From positions 4,964 to 68,963 of the forward strand of contig JAPDPN010000002.1 of NCBI GenBank assembly GCA_034506455.1: a stretch of DNA of 64,000 bases. Reading direction: 5' to 3'. This document shows positions 25,483-34,123 of the stretch, in pieces. This stretch comes from Fontimicrobium_A sp034506455 (GTDB lineage Bacteria > Zhuqueibacterota > Zhuqueibacteria > Residuimicrobiales > Krinioviventaceae). The notes under the pieces are model-generated. The model was not told the origin of the DNA. It made no database searches and saw only the letters and a list, made by a program, of their open reading frames with translations. The translations under genes were made by a program, and so were the position numbers. Positions within the stretch are counted from its first letter, which is position 1; the number at the start of each line of letters is the position of its first letter.

Positions 25483-27012
25483 TTACCCTTTGCTTTTCGA
25501 TTCTGATGCGCTGTAGAGCTTGTTATGCGCATGGATGTAGGCACGAATGCCCGCCTCGATGACGTCCGTGCCGGTACCGCGACCGACGAATTTGCGGCCG
25601 TTCTCGGTGATGGTAACGTGAACTTCACCCATGGCATTTCTGCCGCCGGTAAGCGCCTGCAGCGAAAATTCAAGCAGCTTGACCGGCCGTCCTATGATTT
25701 TGTCGATGGCCGCAAAGGCCGCGTCTATGGGACCGTCGCCGACGGCGGCATCCTGAACAACCTGGTCACCAATGCGCAGCCCAATGGTGGCCGTCGGCAC
25801 AGTATGGTTGCCGCTGAGGATATGGAAATACTCCAACCGATAAACTTCCTCGATCGTCTGGGCCTCTTCGCTGACCAGTGCCTCGAGATCCGCATCGAAC
25901 ACTTCTTTCTTCTTATCGGCAATTTCCAAGAAGCGTTTGTAGATGCGGTCGATTTTCTCCTGGCTCAGCGAATAACCCAGGTCTTCCAGCCGCTTTTTTA
26001 GACCGTGCCGCCCGGAATGGCGACCCAAAACGATTTTCGTCTCTCCCCAACCGACTTCTGCAGGATTCATGATCTCGTATGTTGCCGCATCTTTGATCAT
26101 GGCATCCTGATGGATACCCGATTCGTGCGCAAAGGCGTTGGCGCCGACAACCGCCTTATTGGGTTGAACAGGAATGCCGGTAAGATTGCTTACCAGCCTG
26201 CTGGTTTTGACGATCTCTTCGTAACGAATGCCCGTCGTCTTTTGATAAAAATCATAGCGGGTCTTTAGCGCCATCACCACCTCTTCCAGCGAAGCGTTTC
26301 CGGCACGCTCGCCGATGCCGTTGATGGTGACTTCAACCTGCTGCGCGCCGTTGCGCACCGCCGCCAGCGTATTTGCCGTCGCCAACCCCAAATCGTTGTG
26401 ACAATGAACGCTCAGCACCGCCTTGTGAATGTTCGGCACGTTTTGAAAGATCTCGCGAATCAGCTGTCCAAACTCCTCGGGGTTGCTGTAACCGACGGTA
26501 TCCGGAATGTTGATGGTCGTAGCACCGGCGTCGATGGCCGCTTGGATGATGCGAAATAGAAAGGGCTTTCCGGTTCGCGAAGAATCCTCCGGCGAAAACT
26601 CGATGTCGGAAAAGTACTTTTTGGCCCGCGTTATGCCCTGAATGGCCATTTCCAAAACTTCTTCCTCGCTCTTGCGGAATTTTTTATCGAGGTGTATTTT
26701 GGACGTGGCGATAAAGGTATGGATGCGGGGTTTGGCCGCTTTTTCGAGGGCGGCGGCTGCTTTGTCGATGTCCAAGTCGACGCAGCGCGCCAAGCCGCAG
26801 ATAACAGGCTCCCGAACTTGTTCGGCAATCACCTTTACGGCTTCAAACTGGGCATCCGAAGAAACAGGAAAGCCCGCTTCGATGACGTCGACGTTCAGCT
26901 TGGCCAACTGATGGGCAATAGCCAGCTTTTGTTCCACGCTCAAAGCTGCACCCGGGCACTGCTCTCCGTCGCGCAGCGTCGTGTCAAATACAATAATGCG
27001 TTGGTCGCTCAT
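25483..27012 (-). CDS. leuA: 2-isopropylmalate synthase
   Basis: This 509-residue enzyme makes 2-isopropylmalate from 2-ketoisovalerate and acetyl-CoA, the committed step to leucine. Motifs include DTTLRDGEQCPGAAL, EAGFPVSSDAQFEAV, NIPDTVGYSNPEE, the metal-binding SVHCHNDLGLATAN, GERAGNASLEEV and HESGIHQDAM. The C-terminal LeuA dimer domain (from ~385) holds the leucine feedback site (LEFSLQALTGGRNAMGEVHV). It lies between ilvC (10 bases upstream) and leuB. leuC and leuD are not in this window. Confidence 0.97.
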   Translation of the reverse strand: MSDQRIIVFDTTLRDGEQCPGAALSVEQKLAIAHQLAKLNVDVIEAGFPVSSDAQFEAVKVIAEQVREPVICGLARCVDLDIDKAAAALEKAAKPRIHTFIATSKIHLDKKFRKSEEEVLEMAIQGITRAKKYFSDIEFSPEDSSRTGKPFLFRIIQAAIDAGATTINIPDTVGYSNPEEFGQLIREIFQNVPNIHKAVLSVHCHNDLGLATANTLAAVRNGAQQVEVTINGIGERAGNASLEEVVMALKTRYDFYQKTTGIRYEEIVKTSRLVSNLTGIPVQPNKAVVGANAFAHESGIHQDAMIKDAATYEIMNPAEVGWGETKIVLGRHSGRHGLKKRLEDLGYSLSQEKIDRIYKRFLEIADKKKEVFDADLEALVSEEAQTIEEVYRLEYFHILSGNHTVPTATIGLRIGDQVVQDAAVGDGPIDAAFAAIDKIIGRPVKLLEFSLQALTGGRNAMGEVHVTITENGRKFVGRGTGTDVIEAGIRAYIHAHNKLYSASESKSKG

Positions 27013-27022
27013 AACGACACCT

Positions 27023-28012
27023 TTATTTTTTGAGCCAGCTCATCATTTTGCGAAGTTCCGCGCCTACTTTTTCGATCGGATCTTCTTTCAAAAGCTGACG
27101 ATAGCGGTTGAACTTGGGTCCGTTGGCACGATTTTCCAAAATCCATTCCGTGGCAAACGTTCCGTCTTGGATGTCCTGCAAAAGCTTTTTCATTGCTTTT
27201 TTGCTCTCCTCACCGATGACCATTGGGCCTTTGACCAGACCGCCGTATTCGGCCGTGTCGCTGACCGAGTAGTACATCCAGCCGAGGCCGCCTTCGTAAA
27301 TCAAATCGACGATGAGCTTGACCTCGTGCAGGCATTCAAAGTAGGCCATTTCGGGCTGATAACCGGCATCGACCAAAGTCTTGAAACCGGCGCGAATGAG
27401 TTCCGTCAATCCGCCGCACAAAACCGCCTGCTCGCCAAAGAGGTCGGTCTCGGTCTCTTCCTTAAAGGTGGTTTCGATAACGCCTGCGCGCGTGCCGCCG
27501 ATGCCTTTGGCATAAGCCAACGACAACTCTTTAGCCTTGCCGGTGGCGTTTTGGTAAACGGCAATCAAACAGGGGACGCCGTTGCCGGCTTCGTACTGCC
27601 GACGCACCAGATGCCCCGGTCCCTTTGGAGCAATCATAATGACGTCGATGGTCTGCGGCGGCACGATTTGATTGTAGTGAATATTAAAGCCGTGCGCAAA
27701 AGCCAGAGCCTTCCCAGGCGTCAGATGCGGCAGCAGATCGTTTTGATACACCATCGGCTGAATCTGATCAGGCACCAGCATCATGATAACATCGGCGCTC
27801 TTGGCCGCTTCGCTGTTCAATTTGACGGTCAGTCCGGCATCCTCGGCTTTTTTACGGTCGGGATTTCCTTCATTCAAACCCACCACCACGTTGATGCCGC
27901 TGTCCTTTAAATTTAGGGCGTGTGCATGCCCCTGGCTGCCGTAACCGATGATCGCAACCGTCTTTCCTTTCAGCAGACCCAGGTCTGCGTCCTGATCATA
28001 GTAAAGCTTCAT
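27023..28012 (-). CDS. ilvC: Ketol-acid reductoisomerase (class I)
   Basis: At 329 residues this is the short class I form. It converts acetolactate and acetohydroxybutyrate to dihydroxy acids with NAD(P)H and Mg2+. The N-terminal Rossmann motif GYGSQGHAHALNLKDSG, MLVPDQIQ, FAHGFNIHY and APKGPGHLVR are present. So are the knotted C-terminal domain's DLFGEQAVLCGG and YYSVSDTAEYGG. Cofactor choice between NADPH and NADH cannot be settled here. It lies 44 bases downstream of ilvN. Confidence 0.97.
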   Translation of the reverse strand: MKLYYDQDADLGLLKGKTVAIIGYGSQGHAHALNLKDSGINVVVGLNEGNPDRKKAEDAGLTVKLNSEAAKSADVIMMLVPDQIQPMVYQNDLLPHLTPGKALAFAHGFNIHYNQIVPPQTIDVIMIAPKGPGHLVRRQYEAGNGVPCLIAVYQNATGKAKELSLAYAKGIGGTRAGVIETTFKEETETDLFGEQAVLCGGLTELIRAGFKTLVDAGYQPEMAYFECLHEVKLIVDLIYEGGLGWMYYSVSDTAEYGGLVKGPMVIGEESKKAMKKLLQDIQDGTFATEWILENRANGPKFNRYRQLLKEDPIEKVGAELRKMMSWLKK

Positions 28013-28056
28013 GGTAAAAATCTCCTCAAGTTTGTGAAGTGCAGTCCAACAGCTTA

Positions 28057-28545
28057 TTAACCAATTTTTTTGGATTCCCGCAACATGGCGATGGGCCCGG
28101 TTCGGGCCGCTTCTTTGATTCCGAACGGCCGCATGGTTTCTAAAAATGCTTCCACTTTGGCCTCTGAGCCGACCATTTCCATGGTCATGCTTTTCGGGCT
28201 GATGTCAACCACTTTGGCGCCGAAAATTTCATTGATCTGCTGTACCTCTCCGCGCTTGTTTGGAGGACAGTTGACGCGCACCAGAGCGAGTTCTCTTTCG
28301 ACATAATAGTTTTTCGTCACGTCGACGACGCGAATGACGTCGATCAGTTTGTTGAGCTGCTTGTTGACCTGTTCGATGATTGCGTCATCGCCGCGCACAA
28401 CAAGGGTCATGCGCGAGATCTCTTTCGATTCGGTGTCCGCTACGGACAGGCTTTCAATGTTGAATCCGCGGGCGCTGAACAGTCCGGCGATTCGTGCCAG
28501 TACGCCGGCATTGTTCTCCACTTCGACGTTGATAATGTGTCGCAT
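28057..28545 (-). CDS. ilvN: Acetolactate synthase small (regulatory) subunit
   Basis: This 162-residue protein is the IlvN/IlvH regulatory subunit that binds valine and activates IlvB. An N-terminal ACT domain (HIINVEVENNAGVLARIAGLFSARGFNIESL) and a C-terminal ACT-like domain (LALVRVNCPPNKRGEVQQINEIFGAKVVDI) are both complete. Its ATG shares one base with the ilvB stop, so the subunits are translationally coupled. The feedback residues in the N-terminal ACT domain look normal, so valine control is likely. Confidence 0.96.
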   Translation of the reverse strand: MRHIINVEVENNAGVLARIAGLFSARGFNIESLSVADTESKEISRMTLVVRGDDAIIEQVNKQLNKLIDVIRVVDVTKNYYVERELALVRVNCPPNKRGEVQQINEIFGAKVVDISPKSMTMEMVGSEAKVEAFLETMRPFGIKEAARTGPIAMLRESKKIG

Positions 28546-30281
28546 TAGGCCATCCCTCTGATCATTTCGTTAAGCGGCGCCCCTGCCGGCACCATTGGAT
28601 AGACGTTTTCTTCTTTATCGATCTTGAATTCAACAAACACCGGCCCCGGCGTGCTGAATGCTTTTTCCAACGTCGGCCTGACGTCTTCCGGCTTTTCAGC
28701 GTAAAACCCGTGCGCGCTGTAAGCCTCGGCCAACTTGACGAAATCGGGCACATAAAAGTCGGGGCAGGGAGCGTTTTCCAAACCTGTGCAGACCTTGGGG
28801 CAAAATTTGCTCTTGCGCAGACAAGTATTGGAAAAGCGCCGGTTGTAAAACATACCCTGCCACTGCCGAACCATGCCGAGCGACTGATTGTTGAAAATGA
28901 TCACTTTAACGGGAATATTATAAAGAACAGCGGTAGCCAGTTCCTGAATATTCATCTGAATGCTTCCGTCTCCTGCCATATCGATAACCAGCTTATCCGG
29001 CCGTGCGATCTGAGCGCCGATCGCCGCCGGGAAACCGTATCCCATAGTTCCCAATCCGCCGGAACTGAGGAAGGTTCTCGGCTCGACGAAATCATAGAAC
29101 TGCGCCGTCCACATCTGATGCTGCCCCACCTCGGTGGCGATGATTGCTTCGTGTTTGACCATTTCGGCAACGGTCTGCACCACCATTTGCGGCTGAATTT
29201 TGCCGTTTTCGCGATAATAAAGCGGGTAATTCTTTTTCCACTCTTTGATCTGCTCCATCCATTCGCGATGCTTTTTAGGTTCGACGATTCGTAAAAGCTC
29301 AGCGAGCACCGCCTTCACGTCGCCGACCACGGGAAGCTTGACCTGCACGTTCTTTCGAATGGTCGTCGGATCGATGTCGATGTGAACGATTTCCGCTTTG
29401 GGCGCAAATTTTTCCACTTTGCCCGTCACGCGGTCATCGAATCGTGCGCCGACGGCAATCAACAGATCACACTCCTGCACCGCATAATTCGCATAGACGG
29501 TGCCGTGCATACCAAGCATCTTGAGTGACCGCTCGTCGGTTTCGGGAAAAATGCCGAGCCCCATCAGCGTCGTGGTGACCGGGATATCACACTTTTCGGC
29601 CAGTTCGCGAATTTCTTCGGCGGCCCCGCTGCTGACGGCTCCGCCGCCCACGTAAAGTACCGGCCGAGACGCTCTTTTGATTTCCTCTGCCACTTTTTTG
29701 ATCTGTTGCGGATGACCTTGAACCGTCGGCTTGTAACTGCGAATTTCGATGCTTTCGGGATAAGGGACGGTGGTTCGCGCCTGCTGGACATTTTTCGGCA
29801 CATCGACCAGGACCGGTCCGGGGCGGCCGCTGGTGGCAATGTAAAAAGCAGCCTTGAGAATACGCGGCAGCTCGTCAACCGACTGGACGAGGAAATTGTG
29901 TTTGGTTATCGACCGGGTTATGCCGACAATGTCGGCTTCCTGAAAGGCGTCGTTACCGATCAAATGAGTCGGCACTTGGCCGGTAATGGCGATGACAGGG
30001 ATCGAATCCATATAGGCAGTCGCCAGGCCGGTGACAATATTGGTGGCGCCGGGGCCGGAAGTCGTGATGACCACGCCGGGTTTACCGGAGGCCCGCGCAT
30101 AGCCGTCGGCTGCATGGCAGGCGGCCTGCTCGTGCCGCGTTAGGAAAAAGGGCACGTCCGCCGAATAAAGCTTGTCGAAAACGTCGATAATTGATCCCCC
30201 AGGATAGCCGAAAACAGCACCGACCTTTTCCTGTTGGAGAGCGTGAATGATCATCTCTGCGCCGGTCATTGCGTTCTTCAT
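28545..30281 (-). CDS. ilvB: Acetolactate synthase large subunit, with a four-cysteine insertion
   Basis: This 578-residue ThDP enzyme makes acetolactate and acetohydroxybutyrate, the common first step for valine, leucine and isoleucine. Motifs: FGYPGGSIIDVFDKL, the catalytic Glu in RHEQAACHAADGYARASG, GGLGTMGYGFPAAIGA and the ThDP-binding GDGSIQMNIQELAT ... NNQSLGMVRQWQGMF. Between NRRFSNT and VPDFVKLAEAY (about residues 486-510) it has a Cys-rich stretch with four cysteines, where common IlvB sequences have a shorter Cys-free loop. AAGGGAG lies 5 bases before the start. It is the first gene of a six-gene operon and has an attenuator-like leader. Confidence 0.96.
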   Translation of the reverse strand: MKNAMTGAEMIIHALQQEKVGAVFGYPGGSIIDVFDKLYSADVPFFLTRHEQAACHAADGYARASGKPGVVITTSGPGATNIVTGLATAYMDSIPVIAITGQVPTHLIGNDAFQEADIVGITRSITKHNFLVQSVDELPRILKAAFYIATSGRPGPVLVDVPKNVQQARTTVPYPESIEIRSYKPTVQGHPQQIKKVAEEIKRASRPVLYVGGGAVSSGAAEEIRELAEKCDIPVTTTLMGLGIFPETDERSLKMLGMHGTVYANYAVQECDLLIAVGARFDDRVTGKVEKFAPKAEIVHIDIDPTTIRKNVQVKLPVVGDVKAVLAELLRIVEPKKHREWMEQIKEWKKNYPLYYRENGKIQPQMVVQTVAEMVKHEAIIATEVGQHQMWTAQFYDFVEPRTFLSSGGLGTMGYGFPAAIGAQIARPDKLVIDMAGDGSIQMNIQELATAVLYNIPVKVIIFNNQSLGMVRQWQGMFYNRRFSNTCLRKSKFCPKVCTGLENAPCPDFYVPDFVKLAEAYSAHGFYAEKPEDVRPTLEKAFSTPGPVFVEFKIDKEENVYPMVPAGAPLNEMIRGMA

Positions 30282-30326
30282 AGAACTCCCTTTAATGAAG
30301 TTAAACCCAAGACCGCCTATATTACA

Positions 30327-30429
30327 CTCTTGCCTAATGGTGCGAGAGGATTGCCGAAAAGAATTTAAAAGGGGACTGTATGAGTTGGGCTTGCCTCTTG
30401 CACCACGCTTTGCTTAGCGGAGCAAGAGG
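30327..30429 (-). promoter_or_regulatory. Attenuator-like RNA leader with four mutually pairing segments upstream of ilvB
   Basis: On the minus strand four segments occur in order. Segment 1 is CCTCTTGC (30429-30422), 2 is GGTGCAAGAGG (30404-30394), 3 is CCTCTCGCACC (30349-30339) and 4 is GGCAAGAG (30334-30327). Segments 1:2 pair over 8 bp, 2:3 over 10 of 11 positions, and 3:4 over ~8 bp with a bulge. This alternation is the logic of peptide-leader attenuators. Segment 1 overlaps Leu codons at the end of the short frame 30414-30554. No U-tract follows segment 4, so a standard intrinsic terminator is not evident. Mechanism is inference. Confidence 0.5.
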
Positions 30430-30554
30430 GTAATAATGACGAGGCCTAATAGGAGTAAATGGACATCGACAAGATTCTCTATGAACCGGAAAATCTCACT
30501 ATTTTTCCGGCTGCCGCCTTCGAAAAAGACCGGTTTTACTCTTGCGTCTATCAA
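30414..30554 (-). CDS. Candidate ilv leader peptide rich in Leu/Ile/Val
   Basis: A minus-strand frame ends HLLLLGLVIITLLLR-stop; 11 of its 13 codons from 30458 to 30420 are Leu, Val or Ile. The stop lies 10 bases before pairing segment 2 and 133 bases before ilvB. The start is uncertain: TTG at 30554 has AGGA 8 bases upstream and would give 46 residues, and the frame is also open to GTG 30629. Such a run of branched-chain codons is what ribosome-stalling leaders (IlvL, LeuL, IvbL) use to sense charged tRNA. The peptide itself need have no function. Confidence 0.45.
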   Translation of the reverse strand: MIDARVKPVFFEGGSRKNSEIFRFIENLVDVHLLLLGLVIITLLLR

Positions 30555-30656
30555 CTTTTGAATCCTGTTCGTATCCGAGACAAAGTAAATGAAAAAGAGA
30601 AAAATGTCAAGCGAAAATTCACTCAACACAAGATTCTCTCACGATTAAGCGTTTGA
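30459..30656 (+). CDS. Questionable small plus-strand frame
   Basis: A 65-codon frame begins MDIDKILYEPENL with AGGAG only 3 bases before the ATG and ends in a lysine-rich tail. It lies opposite the candidate ilv leader, and both are unlikely to be coding. I see no recognisable domain. The close ribosome binding site is its only support. Confidence 0.2.
   Translation: MDIDKILYEPENLTIFPAAAFEKDRFYSCVYQLLNPVRIRDKVNEKEKNVKRKFTQHKILSRLSV
30582..30610 (-). promoter_or_regulatory. Candidate promoter for the ilv-leu operon
   Basis: A perfect TTGACA lies at 30610-30605 on the minus strand. After 17 bases comes TACTTT, a weak -10 (3 of 6). It would start transcription just upstream of the TTG leader start. 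Confidence 0.3.
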
Positions 30657-30702
30657 TAAAGAGCACTTTTTTGGTTACATTTCAGGAACTTGAGGAGTCG
30701 GC

Positions 30703-33700
30703 ATGTCTTTTTTTGAACGCTTACAAAAAGGATTGATCCTATTCGACGGGGCCATGGGCACCCAAATCCATGCGCTGCAAATTACAGAAGAAGAGTGGGC
30801 TGCGCATCACGGTTGCCCGGAGATTCTCAATCTTACCGCTCCGCAAAAGATCCAACGAATTCACGAGGCATACCTGGCTGCCGGCGCCGATGTGATCGAA
30901 ACCAACACCTTCGGCGCAAATCGCATAGTTTTGACAGAATTCGACCTGCAGGATCGGGTCGAGGAGATAAACCGCGCCGCCGCCGAAATCGCCAGACAAG
31001 CCGCTGATCGCTTTTCCGACTCTAAACCGCGCTTCGTCGCGGGCTCGATCGGCCCAGGAACAAAGCTTCCCAGCCTCGGCCAAGTCGATTTCGACACTCT
31101 GTACGAGTCCTATGCAGCGCAGGCGCGCGGCTTGATTCAGGGCGGGGTCGACCTGTTCGTCATTGAAACCTGTCAGGATTTGCTGCAGATCAAGGCAGCG
31201 TTGACGGCGGTGCAGGACGAAATGCAGCGCGCGGGAGTCCATTTGCCGCGCGCCGTGACCATCACCGTGGAAACGACCGGCACCATGCTCGTCGGCAGCG
31301 ACGTCAGCGCGGCTCTTGCCGCCCTGGCGCCGTATGAACTCGAGATTTTCGGCATGAACTGCGCCACCGGCCCCGAAGCCATGCGCCCGTTTGTCAAGCA
31401 AATCTGCGAAGCATTCCCCGGCGTCGTGATGGTACAGCCGAACGCCGGCATGCCGCAAATGGTCGACGGGCATTTGGTCTATACTCTGTCGATCGAAGAG
31501 TATGTAACGGTCCTTTCCAGCTTTATTCAAGAGTACGGCGTGAAAATTGTCGGCGGATGCTGCGGGACGACGCCGGATTTTATTCGTGCCATGGCCGAAC
31601 GTTTACCGTACCTTGCGGCGGCGGAACGGCAGCCGATTTTTAGACCCGCTTTGGCATCCTTATTTACGGCCCAGGAAATACGCCAGGATCCGCCGCCCTT
31701 TTTTGTCGGCGAGCGTTCCAACACCAACGGCTCTAAGCAGTTCAGGGAACGCCTTTTGGCGGAGGATTGGGACGCCATCGTCGAAATTTCGCGCGAACAG
31801 GAACGCACCGGCGCACACGGCCTCGACCTCTGCGTCGCTTATACAGGGCGCGATGAAGTCGCCGATATGACCCGAGCCGTCAGCCGCATTGTGACGCAGG
31901 TGAATCTGCCGATTTTCATCGACTCGACTGATGTCAAGGTCATCGAGGCGGCCCTCAAGCTGATCGGCGGCCGACCGGTCATTAATTCCATCAATCTGGA
32001 GGACGACGAAGAGCGGGCGCACCGCATCTGCCGTCTGGCCAAGCGCTACGGCGCGGCTCTCGTTTCCCTTACCATCGACGAGAGCGGCATGGCGAAAACC
32101 GTCGAGCAAAAAATCGCCGTCGCAAAGCGGCTTTACGACATTGCCGTGCGACAAAACGGCCTTCGACCCTACGATTTGATTTTCGATCCTCTCACCTTTA
32201 CCCTCGGCAGCGGCGATGAAACCCTGCGCGACGCCGCGATCCAAACGCTCGAAGGCATTCGCCGTATCAAGCAGGAACTGCCCGGGGTTTTTACCTTGCT
32301 CGGCGTTTCCAATATCTCTTTCGGGCTCAATCCGGAATCGCGCGAGGTGCTCAATTCCGTCTTTCTTGCCGAAGCGGTCAAGGCAGGATTGGATGCCGCC
32401 ATCGTCAACGTCAAAAAGATCATTCCCTTGTACCAAATCGATGCGGAAGATATCCGGATCTGCCTTGATTTGATCTACAACCGGGGCGAAACTCCTCTGC
32501 TCGACTTTATTCGCCATTTCGAAAAAAGGAACGGCCGAGGCGAAGAAGCTGCGGCCGAGGAACCGCTCTCTTTGGAGGAAAAAGTCAAACAGCACATCAT
32601 TCAAGGCAACCGCTCCGGATTGGAAGAGCTGCTAAAAGCGGCGCTTGCAGAGCATCGCGCCGTCGATATTATCAACCGGTGGCTGATTCCGGCCATGAAA
32701 ACCGTCGGCGACCTGTTCGGCGCCGGAAAAATGCAGCTCCCGTTTGTTCTGCAATCCGCCGAAGCGATGAAGCACGCGGTGGGCATCCTCGAGCCGTTTA
32801 TGGAAAAGAGCGACGTGCAGACACGCACCAGCCTGGTCTTGGCTACCGTGCGCGGCGACGTACACGACATCGGCAAGAATCTGGTGGACATTATTCTGAG
32901 CAACAACGGCTTTAAGGTATATAATCTCGGAATCAAGTGCGAAATAGACACCATGCTGCAAAAGGCGGATGAAGTCGGCGCCGACGCCATCGGCATGAGC
33001 GGCCTGCTGGTCAAGTCGACGGTTGTCATGAAGGAAAATCTGGAAGTTATGCGGCAGCGCGGCTATAAAATCCCGGTTTTACTCGGGGGCGCCGCATTGA
33101 CCCGCAGTTACGTCGATCAGGTCTGTTCGCCCATCCTCGATGCGCCGGTCGTTTATTGCGAAGACGCCTTTGAAGGCCTTAAAGTGATGAATCTGCTGAA
33201 GGAAGGCAAGCTTTCGTCTTTGTTCGGAGGCGGAAACAAAAAAGAGAAAAGATCCGAAAGTAAGCCCTTGATGCAGGAAGCGGAGCCCCTTCGCTTCGAT
33301 CACGACATCCCCGTACCACCGTTTTGGGGCAGCCGCGTCATTGAGGATATTGATTTAAAGACCGTATTTTCATTCCTAACCGAGCCCGTTCTCTTCCGCG
33401 GGCGTTGGGGTTACCGACGAGGCACCTTAAGCCGTGAAGAGTATGATCGATTGATCGAAGAACAGGTCCGGCCCCAATTCGAACTGCTGAAGGAAAAATG
33501 CATCGCAGAAAAACTGCTGGAGCCCAAGGTGGTATACGGCTATTTCCCCTGCAATCGCCAGGGCGACGACGTAATCATCTTTGATCCGAAAACCGACACC
33601 GAAGTTCTGCGCTTCCACTTTCCAAGGCAGAAAAAGCCGCCGTATCGCTCCATCGCCGACTTTTTTCTTCCGCTAGAAAGCGGGCGCCACGACATCATGC

Positions 33701-34101
33701 CGATGCAGATTGCGACCGTCGGCAGCCGCGCCTCGGAATATGCTCAACGCCTTTATGAAAACAATGCCTATAAGGATTACCTGCTCTTTCACGGTCTTTC
33801 GGTGGAAAGTGCGGAAGCTCTGGCCGAATACTGGCACAAACAAATACGCCTGGAACTGAACATTGCTGCGGAAGACGGGACGACCATGGAAGAGCTGGTG
33901 GTGCAAAAGTATCGCGGTTCACGGTACAGCTTCGGTTACCCCGCTTGTCCGGATCTTTACGGCAACCGCCAAATTGCACAGCTTCTGTCTCCGGAACGCA
34001 TCGGCGTTCAGCTGACCGAGGAAGACCAGATGATACCGGAACAAACAACCAGCGCTTTCATTGTGCATCATCCGCAGGCAAAATATTTTTCTTTGGAATA
34101 A
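30703..34101 (+). CDS. metH: Cobalamin-dependent methionine synthase
   Basis: This 1132-residue protein has the four MetH modules. The homocysteine-binding domain (~1-310) has zinc-ligand cysteines in GMNCATG and GGCCGTTP. The methyltetrahydrofolate domain (~330-600) has FFVGERSNTNGSKQF. The cap and B12 domain (~620-850) has the cobalt-ligand His in DVHDIGKN at ~721 and SGLLVKSTVVM. The activation domain (~860-1132) has RWGYRRG, YGYFPCNRQGDDV and the AdoMet-binding RGSRYSFGYPACPDL. All parts are intact; a separate reactivase is not needed. TGAGGAG precedes the ATG. No cobalamin or SAM riboswitch was found upstream. Confidence 0.97.
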   Translation: MSFFERLQKGLILFDGAMGTQIHALQITEEEWAAHHGCPEILNLTAPQKIQRIHEAYLAAGADVIETNTFGANRIVLTEFDLQDRVEEINRAAAEIARQAADRFSDSKPRFVAGSIGPGTKLPSLGQVDFDTLYESYAAQARGLIQGGVDLFVIETCQDLLQIKAALTAVQDEMQRAGVHLPRAVTITVETTGTMLVGSDVSAALAALAPYELEIFGMNCATGPEAMRPFVKQICEAFPGVVMVQPNAGMPQMVDGHLVYTLSIEEYVTVLSSFIQEYGVKIVGGCCGTTPDFIRAMAERLPYLAAAERQPIFRPALASLFTAQEIRQDPPPFFVGERSNTNGSKQFRERLLAEDWDAIVEISREQERTGAHGLDLCVAYTGRDEVADMTRAVSRIVTQVNLPIFIDSTDVKVIEAALKLIGGRPVINSINLEDDEERAHRICRLAKRYGAALVSLTIDESGMAKTVEQKIAVAKRLYDIAVRQNGLRPYDLIFDPLTFTLGSGDETLRDAAIQTLEGIRRIKQELPGVFTLLGVSNISFGLNPESREVLNSVFLAEAVKAGLDAAIVNVKKIIPLYQIDAEDIRICLDLIYNRGETPLLDFIRHFEKRNGRGEEAAAEEPLSLEEKVKQHIIQGNRSGLEELLKAALAEHRAVDIINRWLIPAMKTVGDLFGAGKMQLPFVLQSAEAMKHAVGILEPFMEKSDVQTRTSLVLATVRGDVHDIGKNLVDIILSNNGFKVYNLGIKCEIDTMLQKADEVGADAIGMSGLLVKSTVVMKENLEVMRQRGYKIPVLLGGAALTRSYVDQVCSPILDAPVVYCEDAFEGLKVMNLLKEGKLSSLFGGGNKKEKRSESKPLMQEAEPLRFDHDIPVPPFWGSRVIEDIDLKTVFSFLTEPVLFRGRWGYRRGTLSREEYDRLIEEQVRPQFELLKEKCIAEKLLEPKVVYGYFPCNRQGDDVIIFDPKTDTEVLRFHFPRQKKPPYRSIADFFLPLESGRHDIMPMQIATVGSRASEYAQRLYENNAYKDYLLFHGLSVESAEALAEYWHKQIRLELNIAAEDGTTMEELVVQKYRGSRYSFGYPACPDLYGNRQIAQLLSPERIGVQLTEEDQMIPEQTTSAFIVHHPQAKYFSLE

Positions 34102-34123
34102 AAGCGAGAAAAAGGAAAGCGTC

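Noticed and set aside
30282..30429. T-box riboswitch upstream of ilvB
   Set aside because: No AGGGUGGNACCGCG-type antiterminator sequence or specifier stem could be found.
30630..30702. Cobalamin or SAM riboswitch before metH
   Set aside because: The region is under 75 bases and has neither a B12 box nor SAM-I conserved blocks; only an RBS is seen.
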